Shown piece by piece: positions 12,149 to 23,771 of a DNA stretch of 64,000 nt. Every line of letters begins with the position of its first letter. The first letter of the stretch is position 1. The stretch lies in NCBI RefSeq assembly GCF_001642475.1, contig NW_019173937.1, forward strand, positions 186,001-250,000. The letters are read 5' to 3'. The translations under genes and the position numbers were made by a program. The DNA is from Fonsecaea monophora (taxonomy: Eukaryota; Ascomycota; Eurotiomycetes; Chaetothyriales; Herpotrichiellaceae). The notes beneath the pieces are model-generated. The model saw nothing but the letters and a program-made list of their open reading frames with translations. It was not told where the DNA came from and did no database searches.

Positions 12149-14219
12149 ATGGAAGCCACCTCGGCGAGGATGGCCTCGCGAAATCAGTTTGTCTTTGACG
12201 GCTTCGCCCCGCCTCGTTCGACCCTCCAGCGCTTCATATACAATGCCTGCGACCCTATCGCCAACCTCGAACCTAATCTCGCCTTGAACCTCGAGATCGT
12301 CGACCTGGTAAACTCGAAGAAGGGCAATGCCCCGCGTGAAGCCGCATTTACCATTGTGCAGCTCATCAACCACCGGAACCCGAATGTGTCCCTCTTGGCC
12401 TTGTCGCTACTCGATATCTGTGTCAAAAACTGCGGTTATCCCTTCCACCTCCAAATCAGCACCAAAGAATTCCTCAACGAGCTCGTCCGACGATTCCCTG
12501 AACGACCCCCGCTACGGCCCACTCGTGTGCAGAGCAAGATCTTGGAAGCCATTGAAGAATGGCGGTCGACGATATGTCAAACATCCAGGTACAAGGAGGA
12601 TTTGGGTTTCATCCGAGATATGCACAGGCTTCTGCTGTACAAGGGCTACATGTTCCCAGAGGTGCGGAGAGAGGATGCTGCTGTCCTGAACCCCAGCGAT
12701 GTATGAGAACAGTCCCAGAAGAACAGTGGACCACTGCTAATCAGTTGCAGAACCTCCAGTCGGCTGAAGAGATGGAGGAGGAAGACCGAGCGGCGCAGTC
12801 AGCCAAGCTACAAGAACTGATTCGGCGAGGACGGCCGCAAGATCTGCAAGAGGCCAATAGGCTCATGAAGGTCATGGCCGGCTATGACACGAGGCACAAA
12901 ACGGACTATCGGGCAAAGGCAGCGGAAGAGGTTGCAAAGGTCCAGCAGAAAGCCAGGATATTAGAGGAGATGCTTCAAAGCCATCAACCGGGCGAGAAGT
13001 TTGGCGACGGGGATGTTTTCGAGGTATGGAGTGTCGCATTGCAAGTGGTCAATAAGCTGACGAAGCCTAGGAGTTGGTCGGTGCACTCCAGAGCGCTCAT
13101 CCCAAGATACAGAGGATGTGCGAGGAAGAGTCTGACGATGCCGAGGCGGTCGCTAAGCTCTTCGAAATCAACGACAGTATCCATCGGACGATCGAGAGGT
13201 ACAAGTTGATGAAAGCTGGAGACATCGAAGCAGCCAACAGGATCGAAAAGGGAACCCTGGGCACCACGACCGGGGTCAGCAAAAACGCAGCAAACGAATT
13301 GTCGTTGATCGACTTCGAGCCGGAACCTCCAGCAGCGCAAACGATACCAAGTCAATCGAACGGCTCCCTCCTTGATGCTGGTCCTGCTTCATCCACTGCA
13401 CAGCCCAGACCAACGACGGTCGAAGATGATTTACTAGGTCTGTCGCTGGACGACCCTGGCGCCGGCACACTGGGCGCGATCTCCCTTGGACCAAGCACGA
13501 ATTTTTCAGCTCCTTCAGGGTCGATTTTCTCGACCACTTCTAATGTTGCCCCAACCCAGCCGGCGTTCACGCAAACCGCACCTCAGACTTCACCGAAATC
13601 CAATTACGACGCTTTTGCATCACTCGTCAGCTCCATCCCTTCTTCCAAACCTGCGACTCCAGCTCCTATGGCACAGCCGCCGCGGGCTGCAAGTCAAGCA
13701 TTGGCCGATCCGTTTGCGGCGCTGGTGTCATCCAGCTCGCGGCCTTCAACGCCGTCAAGACAAGTCAACACCCCACAACCATCCACACAGCCAGCTTCGG
13801 GCATGAACCGAAGTCCCGCTGCACCAGCCGAAGACGAATGGACTTTCGAGTCGTCGCTGCCTGAACCACAAACGGTACAAGTGCTTTCCTCACCTCTCGG
13901 GATCGATTTTGAAGCCCGACGGACACCAGGGCAGAGCGCGATCCAGATAACGGCGCGTTTCTCCAACACAACGCCGCAAAAAATCACCGGGTTACACTTC
14001 CAAGTTGCCGTGGAGAAGAGCTACTCACTCCACCTAAAGCCACAAAGCGGGCGCGAACTCGCTCCCAATACACACCACGCTGTCCAGCAGGAGATTTTGC
14101 TCAACGGAGTGCCAGAAGGGAAAGGCAACCAGGTCAAGATGCGTTTCAAAGTATCATACGAACTGAACGGACAAGGACAAGAGCAACAGGGCAATGTTCC
14201 GCCGCTAGGGGTTAGTTAA
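12149..14219 (+). CDS. GGA-family clathrin adaptor (VHS-GAT-GAE)
   Basis: Arf-dependent monomeric clathrin adaptor that sorts cargo from the trans-Golgi to endosomes and the vacuole. 657 aa from three exons: 12149-12700, 12751-13023 and 13071-14219, with 50- and 47-bp introns. Seen: an N-terminal VHS domain (about residues 10-160; LQRFIYNACDP, NPNVSLLALSLLDICVKNCG), a GAT three-helix domain over the exon 2/3 boundary (about 185-315), a disordered Ser/Pro/Gln linker with LIDFEPE and a clathrin-box-like DDLLGLSLDD, and a C-terminal gamma-ear domain (about 530-657) starting near SPLGIDFEARR. A GTG codon precedes the chosen ATG in frame; an internal ATG at 12170 is a second possible start. Fungi often have one or two GGA genes, so Gga1 versus Gga2 is not assigned. 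Confidence 0.95.
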
Positions 14220-17208
14220 CGGCCACAGAGTATGATGAGGCGCCCTCAGATTAGATAGCACGTGGGCGCGTACGTATGCGCAGACACGGCGCAGCATGGA
14301 TACCTACATGACATTCCGTTGCGAGCCGTCGCTGCATTTGGCATTCGGACAAAGTACCGTGATACTGTTGAGTCGGTAGTGTTCTGACCGTGGAAGCCAC
14401 AGGAGCGGAACAAAGTGGCATGGCTGATATCACTTGTCATGTAGCGCCATCCCGTGCGTGAGTTTTGGGGGGGTTCTCCAAAGTTTCCAACTATTTGCTG
14501 TTCTTCCAAATAATGCGAGTTTGCTATCCCCACAAAAGGAAAAAAAAGAAAGGCCAGGCCGTAAACCTGGCAGGAAGGCAGGAAGGCAGGCCTGGCGAAG
14601 GTTTCCCGGCGTTTTCCTGATAGGAGGAGACGGACGCCTTATGCCCTATCCATTTTCTTTTCCCCCCGGGAAATAGGAAACGGCAGGTCATGGGAGAAAC
14701 GCGGAGTTTTGGTGGTGGTGGCGGTGGTGGATGGCTGTCACGGCTGACACGTAGCACGTAGCACGCAGCACGTCGTCGTCACGTAGTCACGCCGAGGGGC
14801 CTACACCATCAATACGCGACTCCTGTATCAAGTACATTCCACATGGCGCCACCCATCCCAGTAGTCGAAGCAAAATCCAAAATACGAGATGCGAATAAGG
14901 CCCACGAGGCGAGAAAAGATAGATCTGGGTGGCGGTCTCGCGGTTCCGGGTTTGATCAAAGTCGATCTGCGCAAGGGAAGAGAGATCCAGGTATCGCTCC
15001 GATCTTGCAGACAAGCACAGGAACCAAGAGGGATCCATCAAAGGGGGAGACAGTGACTAGCAGTGCCGTCTGTTTGGAGCTAATCAGTGACCAACTTCTT
15101 GCGTCACGGGTGGATGGAATTGCGGCAATTGGTGGAGTCGCGGGATATACCTGAAGCTGGGCTGGTGTTGCGAATTGGGCTGCGATGTCTGTCCCAATCG
15201 CCGATGCAAAAGACATTGCGGCACAATTCCCCCCATTCAGCCTTTTACGGGGAAAGAAGAACCCATCTCTTGCTACCACGAAACTAGGTACCGTGGCTAC
15301 CGGAAGTGTGCGATCCGACTATGGTGGTCTGCGAAACTTGCCTGCCGTGTCTGCTGGTGGAAAAGGATATCATGCAGCACATTAGTTCCAATTCTTGGTC
15401 CCAGTTAGCAGGGTCAGGCCAAAGAAACAAAGATTTCAGCCGGGGAAGTGTCCCTCCAACGTAGCCCTAGGGGGACGGCTGGTGGTGGTGTCTCATACCT
15501 GCATTCCCACTGGTCTCGAAATTGTCCGTCTTATGTCGGCAATCCCAGTTCGAGAGCAGGGAACAAATCCTGTGGTGGAGTCCACTTATCATGAGAGAGT
15601 ACCGTGGGCGTCTAGACACAGGCGCCTGATGAGATGACCAAAGATGAATCGCCCGAGCAGGGGTATTTTGATCCTCGACTTACCGCTAGCAGCTACATAC
15701 AGGATTTGTAACTCCTGGTCAATTGGGACCAACGCATCGTGCGGAAACAGTTTCCTGTGTGAGACCGTGCTGTCAGATCGAGAATGCCCTTTTCTATGAC
15801 CGCAATCTCATCTTTCCCTTCCGCAATTCAGGCTTGTGAAGCCGCCGTTGGCACGGAGACGATAGCCGACAGCGCTAGGATCTGGCGCTACGACCGAGGT
15901 GAGGGGCTACTCGGTTCCCCATCGATTTCTGCTGATCCTTCGGGCAGATCGTAAAACTCTTGTTTGTGTCGGATGAGGCGAGTGAGGAGGAGGTGGAACA
16001 GTGCCGAGAAGGGTAGATTCTCGTGTATTGAAGCAAGTTAAGTGACGAACAATGAGATGGACCGAGAATAAGACAGCGGCGCATCCAACAAGAGACCAGA
16101 CAAAGGAATTTGGCGGTCTGAGCAAGTATTACCGTGTCGCAGCTGCTTCTTGGGCGATCGACCAGCAGCAGAAGGCGATGGACGGATCCAGCCTCCGCTG
16201 GCACTGCGATCGATGACTGGAGGCGCTGGGGGCTGCAGTGGGCGCAGCCTGGACCTCGTACGGCCTCCCTCCCGCCAGCGGCCCAATGGTGCCCCGATCT
16301 GGGCTGCATTTTCACTCTGCGCTTGGCCTGCAGCTCAGCAACTCTATCGTGCTCCTACCTGCCGCTTCGGGTCTGGTCACTCTGACATCTACTGGCTTTT
16401 GCTGTCTTCATCCCAACAACCAGGCATCTTGCCACGGCTTGCTTCGAATTGCTGTCGTTAGAATGCCCATTCTGCCTCTGGTACCTCATGCTTTGACTTT
16501 ATTCTCCCCGGCTAGTTGCTCCATGGACAACCAACTGCCGCCGCCGCAGTCCAATGGTAGCCTCAGCAGGCCTGCAGCCACAGATGCCGCTACTTGAGCC
16601 ATGGCTTTCTCAACTCTTTCCTCTCTTTCCCCTCCCTCCTCTCCCTTTCATTGCTTGAGATTGGCTCCTCTGGCCCACAGCCTCCCTCTCCTCGCGATCT
16701 TCGGACTCGACCCTAGATAAAACTCCCTGGGGATCGCCTCTTCCCTTGCTCATCTCATGAACAATCGCGCCCACTTGGTCAACCCTCCAAGCGACATTGT
16801 GCCCTGGTCTGAACTTCGCTGACAGATACGAGCTGTCTCAGTGTGGTCACCCTTGTCCTCATACCAGGAAACTGTCATTTCTTGGACCTAGCAACATTAC
16901 TGCTTGGTTCGCCACTTGCAGCTGCTCTTTTATGGTCAAACCCGCCCCCCAGGCAACCACTCCATAACGTTTCTTCATACCTTGTAGGCATACTGGCTAC
17001 GATTGTGCATGCTTTGTTCGGAACTCAACTCAAGATACTTTCTGTTGCTACAGTTGCTATAGCTTGTCTGTCCATCTGTGCAACGGAAGCCTTATAGCTC
17101 ATCGATCATTGGAGTACCAATTACTCCCGCTCCAAGGCCACGCCCGTCGCACTGAAACAAGCTACTCAGGACACCGTCTGGACGCCAGTCTCCGACGACC
17201 TGCCCAAC
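14220..17208. promoter_or_regulatory. Long gene-free upstream region
   Basis: Nearly 3 kb with no supportable gene between GGA and the next plus-strand gene. It has a purine-rich patch with repeated AGGAAGGC near 14560-14600, a GGT/GGC-rich patch near 14710-14730, a 7-bp tandem repeat near 14748 and a C/T-rich stretch near 16610-16700. Several short ATG frames (for example 14843-15154) could be upstream ORFs. The length and base skew suit a promoter plus long 5' leader of a regulatory gene. Confidence 0.45.
14748..14790 (+). repeat. Tandem CACGTAG-type 7-bp repeat
   Basis: Four consecutive 7-mers (CACGTAG, CACGTAG, CACGCAG, CACGTCG) from 14748 to 14775, then another CACGTAG at 14780-14786 and a CACG at 14788. 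The ACGT core is the kind bound by bZIP and bHLH factors, but the unit is not a full E-box. It lies 2.4 kb upstream of the next gene start. Confidence 0.7.
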
Positions 17209-18600
17209 ATGCCGCCAATGCGAACAGTGTCGCGGGAGAAGCCTCCAAAGACGCAGCGCACTCAAGAGGAGAACCAGGAGAGGTGAGCATATCTGGCTGG
17301 TGCAGCTTGTCCAATATACTGACATTGATCAAGAGCATATATCGCTGCGTCGAGAAGGAGTGACCGAACTCTCGAGGCTCGCGTGGAATCAGCACGGAGG
17401 GCTTCAGAAGTTCACAAGAGAAGAACTGGACGGGCGCTCCGGATAACCGCCGAGGATGTCATGAACGAGGAGATGTATGAGGAAGAGGGGGATGACCTGC
17501 CCCTACAATATCGACGTCTTACTGCACATTTGCAAACGAGCTCGGCCGATTTCAATCGCCGCTTCGCCGCTTATTTGACACACCAGGTGGCGGTCCGGAG
17601 TGCCATAGAGCAGATGGCTCGAGATCCTCATGGCCAGTATCCCAACAGCGGGGTCAATATGTTTCCATCACCCATGATTGCTCAACATAATATGGCACAG
17701 TCGCTAGGGGGATATCAGCGCCCTGCTCCGTACCCTTCGCCTCATCAAGCCCATTTTTCCCTGAATAGCGCCCGGATGGCAGATTCTTCAGCATCAGCAA
17801 CCAAGGACCAAGAGTCAATATCGCCCTCCGCACCTGTGCCTGCTCCAGGCGCAATGGATCACAGTAACTTGTCGATTCATGGCTCGGCACAGGTGTCAGA
17901 CCAGTATTCTGGAGAGCATGTCAAGGGTCCGGGCCCAAGAGCAGATTTTGAGTTTTCGCCACAGCGTCAAAACCCCAGTGCTGCTACCTCTCCTCAAGGC
18001 CGATCCAATTCATTCACACCATTGTGGCAGGACATGGGGCCATTCACCACTTCATTGCCTCCGGAGTCGCAGCAGATGTTCGCGTATGCACCTGGCTTTG
18101 ACGTCAATGATCCTTTTTATGCCATGCTTATGCGTGGCTCGGACCAGTACGTCAGCAATTCATACTACCCTTGGAAAAATACGCACAGTTCTGTTAAAGA
18201 TATATCTGCGAACGACTCAGCCTACCAGGGAATGAATGCAACTCTGGCGCCCACGGCACTGGACAATTTTTCCGAGGGCATACAGAAGCGCACCAATAGC
18301 ACCATTTCGACGGCCACGACAGTGCTATCACCTGTCTCTGGAGAACTGGCCGAAGCAAAGTCTCTCTCCAACTCAGGCTTGGACTTTGTAAAGCAGGAAG
18401 CCAGAGAACCCAGTTTCGTTGCTGGTAACGACGGCCTAGACTCGGGTCATGGTACCCCTCCCGGGGACGGATTTTGGGACCACTTTGTCCGAGATGGTAG
18501 CTGGGATGGTGGCGACAACGACGTACAAGCCTTTTTTAGTGGGCACAACCTGGATAATACCGATGTGGATCTGAAGGTCAAACTTGAGGTACATGATTGA
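17209..18600 (+). CDS. Conserved ascomycete protein of unknown function
   Basis: 446 aa from two exons (17209-17282 and 17334-18600; 51-bp intron with CTGAC branch site). The intron joins ENQER to AYIAASRRSDR in frame, giving a conserved-looking, strongly basic and charged N-terminal 80 residues (AYIAASRRSDRTLEARVESA, then HKRRTGRALRI, then EEMYEEEGDD). The rest is Ser/Pro/Gln-rich, low in complexity and ends in an acidic region rich in Trp and Phe. This resembles a nuclear regulator with a basic region and activation-type tail, but no named DNA-binding fold was recognised. I recall similar N-termini in hypothetical proteins of other Pezizomycotina; I know no function. The ATG was chosen because it opens the conserved MPPMRTVSREKPPKTQ start. 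Confidence 0.8.
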
Positions 18601-19221
18601 CTAGCATTGAGCCACAGGGCAGAGAGGTCACAGCATCTTCTGGTCACAAAATGGGTCGGAGTGTCTTTGTAAGTTCCGCATGGTCCTGCTCAACAGTCCT
18701 CTACAATCAGAAAACAAGAAACAAGAACTGGGGGACTCTTCTTACGCCAATCCAAGTTGGATATGGCTGTGAGAGATTACTACCGGCTTTTTATCATGAG
18801 GTCGACTGCATTCCAATAAATATTGGTTTCAGTCCTCGTATATTCGCAAGACATGGATGCCGGTGATGTATGTGGAAGTCTAAGTACAGCTCGTGATCAA
18901 AATACCCAAGGAGCAACGGAGTCATGTATGGAAAAGAGATTCTCCCTCTTTTTGGGTATCTATCATAAACAATCTCCAACAGCAAATACCTACGTCCGTT
19001 GCGTTACTACTATGTATATATAGATATAATCTCCCCAACACTCGTCTACTACGACTATTTAGCTAGCTCGTCCTCGCCGCGTTGCTCTCGCGCCATCAAC
19101 TATCTGCTCCCTCGTCTACTCCTCTTCCGCTCCCTTGGCACTCCCGTTGTAGAAAAGCTTCAGAGGCTTAACTCTTTCGCAACCTTTAGAAATCCATCTC
19201 AAACCAACCACCTTCGTCGCG
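18601..19221. other. Intergenic region
   Basis: 620 bp holding the 3' UTR of the preceding gene and the former promoter of the pseudogene. A/T-rich around 19000-19030. No further feature seen. Confidence 0.5.
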
Positions 19222-19800
19222 ATGAACTTGGATCACTTATCAGCAACAGACCAAGAGATAGTGGACTGGTGCTATACCAACCAACCGCAACCGGCGGCCT
19301 ACGCTGCGCGTTTGCTGGGCCCACACTCGTCCAACGTCGTTCTTCGACTCAACAACCAAGCGGTAGTCAAATTTGGCTATTCGGTCACCCCCATCCGAAG
19401 CAGCGAACCAAAGACTTGCTCATCTACGCGTGAATTGTGGGTGGCTGCGGATCCCTCGGGTGTATCGATTCTTTCAAGACCCAGGTCCTTTGGAGAATGA
19501 CTGGAGAGGGAAATGTGGATACCCCGTGATGGAATAGATCCAGGGAACCAAGCTGTCCGACGTCCCGCTGGACAAAACTCCCAGAGCACTGTGATAACTA
19601 CGTACAGGGACGGATTCTACTTTACTAAGTGGCGAGGCTTAGTTTTGCCAGTGAGCCACGGTGGTTCGAACCATGCATGGCGGCGTAATATCGAAGACCT
19701 TGATAGAATCCGCTTGTATGTCTCGGGACCTACATGAATTGCTAAATGCATACCGGGGACTTCCCAACACGACGTCGCAGATTGTCTATCGATAGCAAGT
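19222..19800 (+). pseudogene. Broken phosphotransferase-like (APH-fold) gene
   Basis: Remnant of a fungal aminoglycoside-phosphotransferase-like kinase gene. The first frame (from ATG 19222) reads LSATDQEIVDWCYTNQ and later NNQAVVKFGYSVTP, the usual N-lobe start with the ATP lysine in AVVKFG. Homology then jumps to another frame at about 19397, which reads EAANQRLAH, then RIPRVYRFFQDP, then GYPVME, where a TAG stop (19535-19537) sits at the position expected for Tyr in GYPVMEY. A TGA follows at 19592-19594. One frameshift and two stops make a functional product unlikely. A later frame near 19730-19800 (HELLNAYRGLPNT) may be more of the decayed C-lobe. An intron cannot remove both stops simply. 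The end coordinate is approximate. Confidence 0.7.
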
Positions 19801-19940
19801 CCTGGCGCGAATGGCTTTCCCATTCAAGATAGGTAGGTCACCTTCCTCCCACTCGACTGTAACACGAAGACGGAAGGCCGAAGAAATCGATCCCACTCCG
19901 GCTATTGGGTCATCTTCCATTTTCCATCTTCCACCTTCAT

Positions 19941-22900
19941 TTAAAGCGTGCCGCCCATCATGACACCTGTAGCGTCACATCACATCGTATTAGTAAGTTC
20001 GTTAGCAAGGTAGGTAGTCACTGAGTTGGAATGAGGTGAGTGGGGTAGAGTAGAGTCGAATTGGCAATGTGCTTGTGTGCTTGCTAAGTCTTGCTTGATT
20101 GGGCCCCCAGACCCCAGACAGATAAGATCCTCGCAAAGGAGGGAACGCAAAAACTACTTTGGGGATATATACGTACCGATGGTCGAGAAGATAGTCCATA
20201 TCGTGGCAATCTGGCTGAGTTTCGGGGGGCAGTAGCTGGATCAAACGGTGTCAGTCCGGGAATTTGTCCGTATGTATGTACTCGGTAAAAAAAAGAAAGA
20301 TGGATAGGATAGGATGGCTCAACACGAGATCCCTTCCGGACTCTCGCCAGGAAAAACTCACTCGTCTCCAGATGCTCGAACATATCCCACCCACCACACC
20401 CACTGGGCGGCCCAGCAGCCAAACATGCCGGCGATGGAGCGCAAGGCAATCTTCTTCAACAGGGCGCCGTTGCCCTTGCGGCGCTCCTCGTCCTCTTTCC
20501 TCCGTTTCTTCTCCAGGCCCGCCCAGATCTTTGTGAGCCGCGCGTGCTCTGCTCCCACTTGGGCGCAGAATGTACACAGCTCGTTCCAGGCCTGGAGAAC
20601 GCGTAGCTCGGACCTCTGCTTGGTTTCCTGGTTGCGGATCGAGGCCTCGAGGCTGGCTACAGAGTCTTGGTCTCCGCCTGTGTTCTGGCCGCCACCGATC
20701 AGATTCTGCAATTGGGTTCCGAGGCTGACTCCGCGAACCAGCGCAGCATCGATCTGGCGAAGGTGGCTCAGCTCTTGATGCTGTGTGGGCTTTCGGCTAT
20801 TCGGGTAGTTGTACAGCTGATGCTGCAAATCGCTGATATGCTTTAACACGAGTCCGTTCTCGGATACGGCGTACCTGGGAGTCTGCTGACGCTGCTTTCT
20901 GTATTCGTCAATCAGAAATTGCAAAGTCCGTACCTTTACCTGCGTCTTCACGAGTGCTGCTTTTAGAAATGTGATTTCCATGGAGGTCGAGTTGATTTGA
21001 TCCGTCGAGGCAGCTCTGTTCGCGCGCACTGCCGAGTTCAATTGAGCAAAGGCTCCTTTAGAGGCTCCGAGATCGACAAGTTGCTTGCTCGGAAGTTGAA
21101 TCCAGATGGAATAGGCCCGAAAATATGCCTCTTCGGCATTGCCCGCGGGGCCCCTCTCTCTCTGCTGCCGGAGGGCTTTAGAAGCTGTGACCAACCTCTC
21201 CGTGTCACTAGTAACATATGTCTGTAAAGCCTGCCAGGCCCTCGCCAGTGCCTCGAGGGCCCTGATTGTCTCAGTGTAAGCATTCCCCAATGCCTGCTTC
21301 TCGCGTTCAAGGTCGGCGCCAGTGGGTGACCAGGCATCGAGGTTCGTTCTTAAAGACCTGACCTTCATCACCCGAGCTTCCGCGAGGCTCTTGGATCTTG
21401 CAGCCTTCCTTTTGAATCCCCTGATGGTAAAAGCCACGGCAGCAACATAGTTGCTCATGCCAAGCATGGACCAGAGGCACGTTGCGACAGCGATGAACAT
21501 GACACTGAGCCACATGATCGACCCTGCATACATGACTGCTGCGTCTTTGCCTCGCGGAGCCTGCTGAAGTCGTCCGACCTGGTAGAACTTTTGCACACGC
21601 GCATAGTTGGTGGCAACCCCCATATAGTATGCCCCTAACGCTTGTAATATGACTTCGGCCAAGAGAGTCGAGCTCGCAACCGAAAAATAGATGGCATCTT
21701 CTGCCTGCCAGGGGATGAGGGCGATGATCATCCATGTAATTCTCGGACGGGTACACCACAACAGAACGAGTTGCCCGACTTGAACAGCACTGTATCCTGG
21801 TGTAGATTTAATGATATATGCCCCGATAACATTACTTGTAACGTGGAGCATCACGGTAGCCGGTCCGGTCAGAAGCCACATGCGCGAGCCACGGTGGCCA
21901 CATCGACCCCGGGTCAACTTTTTCATGACATCGCGTCGGCCAAAGACAGGCACCAGCAAGGCCATGGCAGCATTTACGGCTGCGAACGCCACCAGACTGC
22001 TCGCTGTCGACGGGCATTCTCTAGGCGGGAGGGGTTCTGTAGCGTCAAGTGCTTTGGTCGGCGTGATCTGGATGCGCCAGTTCCATGGCAGTAGTTCATC
22101 GTCTTGAACACGAAGCAATGTGAGCCAGTTACGGGGCAATCCATTCCAATCGGCGACTGAGCTGCAGGTCGAATTCAGCCACTTGAGGTACCCTTCCCGT
22201 TCCCAAGAAAGCTTGCAATTTCCTTTGCAGGTGGTCTCATAACCGACTGTGCCATGTAAGCATCGCAACAAGACCCCTGGCCGAGATCAAATGGTGGCTA
22301 GTGCGAGCTTACCTGGGCGGCAGAAACAAGAAGCCTTGAATCCCACCGTCGTGGCTGAGCAGTTACCTCCTCTAGGATCCAAATCACAAAGAAATGTGCT
22401 GCAGTCCTGTTCCGTCCTATTCAGGACGTCGAAGCAACCATTTGCCTCGAGACATGAGGGCCAACTAAAGTCGCTTTGGTCCTGATAGCTGGTGTTCATC
22501 AACATCAAACCATCTTCCCATCCATTTGGCAGTCCGGGGTACTCAGGGATATCCTCGCAGGTCTTATTGAGCCAGAGATTTAATTCCGTCCTTTCAATCG
22601 CCGTCGCATTGCACTTGTTCTGAAGATCCATTCCTTTGCAAAAGCACCTCTTATCAACAGCACTGTTGATCTCAGTACAGTTGTTTCTCTCAACAATGCA
22701 CACGTCAGAAGTGCACCGATGTATCGTGTTGTTCACTATGATGGAGCAATGGTTGGGTCCCGGTGCTGTAGGGGGTATAAAGGTGCTGCTTTTGACAATG
22801 GTCGTATTGGACACAAGCAGAGTATCTCGCCAATCCTTTGGCCAGCCAAACTCAACTGTAGGATTGCATATTGTACTGGCCCAGAGAAGGAGACTGGTCC

Positions 22901-23771
22901 GTCCCGCGGCAGAACAGATATCATGGCTTAAAGTGTATGCATCTTTGCAGAAGCCTTTCCGTTCAATGAACACACTCGAGTCATCATCAGGGTCGTAACC
23001 TCCCCATGTGCCATAAATAGGTGAATAGCCTTTACCTGGATCTTCAGGAAAGAAAATTGCAGCCTGTGAAGAATTGTAGAGGTTAGGCTCCCAAATAGTC
23101 TCCTCGAATTCGGCACACATTGAATTTACTATTTCAGGTCGCGCATATTCGTTCCTGTATAGACACTGCGTAAAACCTAGACAGGGGCTCGCTCTGTCAC
23201 CGTAAACATATGAGGTGTAGCCAGGGTCCCACCAGCCGATAAACAAAAATGAGGGTTTTAACAGCCCGTCTGTCCAATTCTCGGGAAGCCCACGCCAATC
23301 GTCCAGATCGCCGCAGGTGGCATTTAACCAATAGAGGTAACTCGCCTGAGATCTCGACCCGGAGCACTGATGAGAACAAGTGGAAGAGGAAAGATCTGCG
23401 CAGATGCAATCTTTGCTGATCAGAGTGTCTGTTTGCATGCAAGCACCAATGAAGGTCACCGTGCACTTTTCTGCTGAACATGAAGCCATGTAGTCTGGAT
23501 TGAAGGGGCATTGAGGGCCGTGGCTTAGGCAGTCTGGCGGAGTTCGCAAGTCGGAAGGGAATACCCATGGTGGAGACTTAGGGATTGTATCCCGCTGGGA
23601 TAGCTTTGGTGCTGGTTGCATTGCAGAGAGCCTGTTCTCAAATTGCCCAGGACGTTGGGGACCCGACCGAGCTTGAGGGAATGCAGATGAGGCTGAGATC
23701 AAGAGGCACAACCCTAGCAGAGTGAAGCCTACACCACTGAAAACCCCATGAGAAGCCTGATGAACACCCAT
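19941..23771 (-). CDS. Cys-rich multi-span membrane protein, unknown function
   Basis: About 1142 aa, reconstructed from exons 23771-22313, 22246-20362, 20235-20177 and 19966-19941. The first intron (66 bp) is secure. The second (20236-20361) extends the protein past an in-frame TGA at 20358 through a GTGAGT donor, giving DYCPPKLSQIATIWTIFSTI. The last (210 bp, GTACGT donor) is tentative; reading through it would instead stop at 20154. Seen: signal or anchor helix (15-30), a ~500-residue ectodomain with many Cys and N-glycosylation sites, four copies of a WLN-x-TC...W-x-GLP-x-x-W motif (about 145-170, 292-320, 396-422, 505-531), then about five membrane spans, a long soluble helical region rich in Arg/Gln (about 800-1080), and one or two more spans. 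A surface sensor or cell-wall-linked role is inference; no family name was recognised. Confidence 0.75.

Noticed and set aside
16150..16597. Overlapping plus-strand frames of 103 and 119 codons
   Set aside because: Low-quality composition, overlapping frames on both strands and no family; likely leader or promoter sequence.
19655..19690. GGTTCGAACC resembling a tRNA T-loop
   Set aside because: No acceptor, D- or anticodon stem could be folded around it; it lies in pseudogene sequence.
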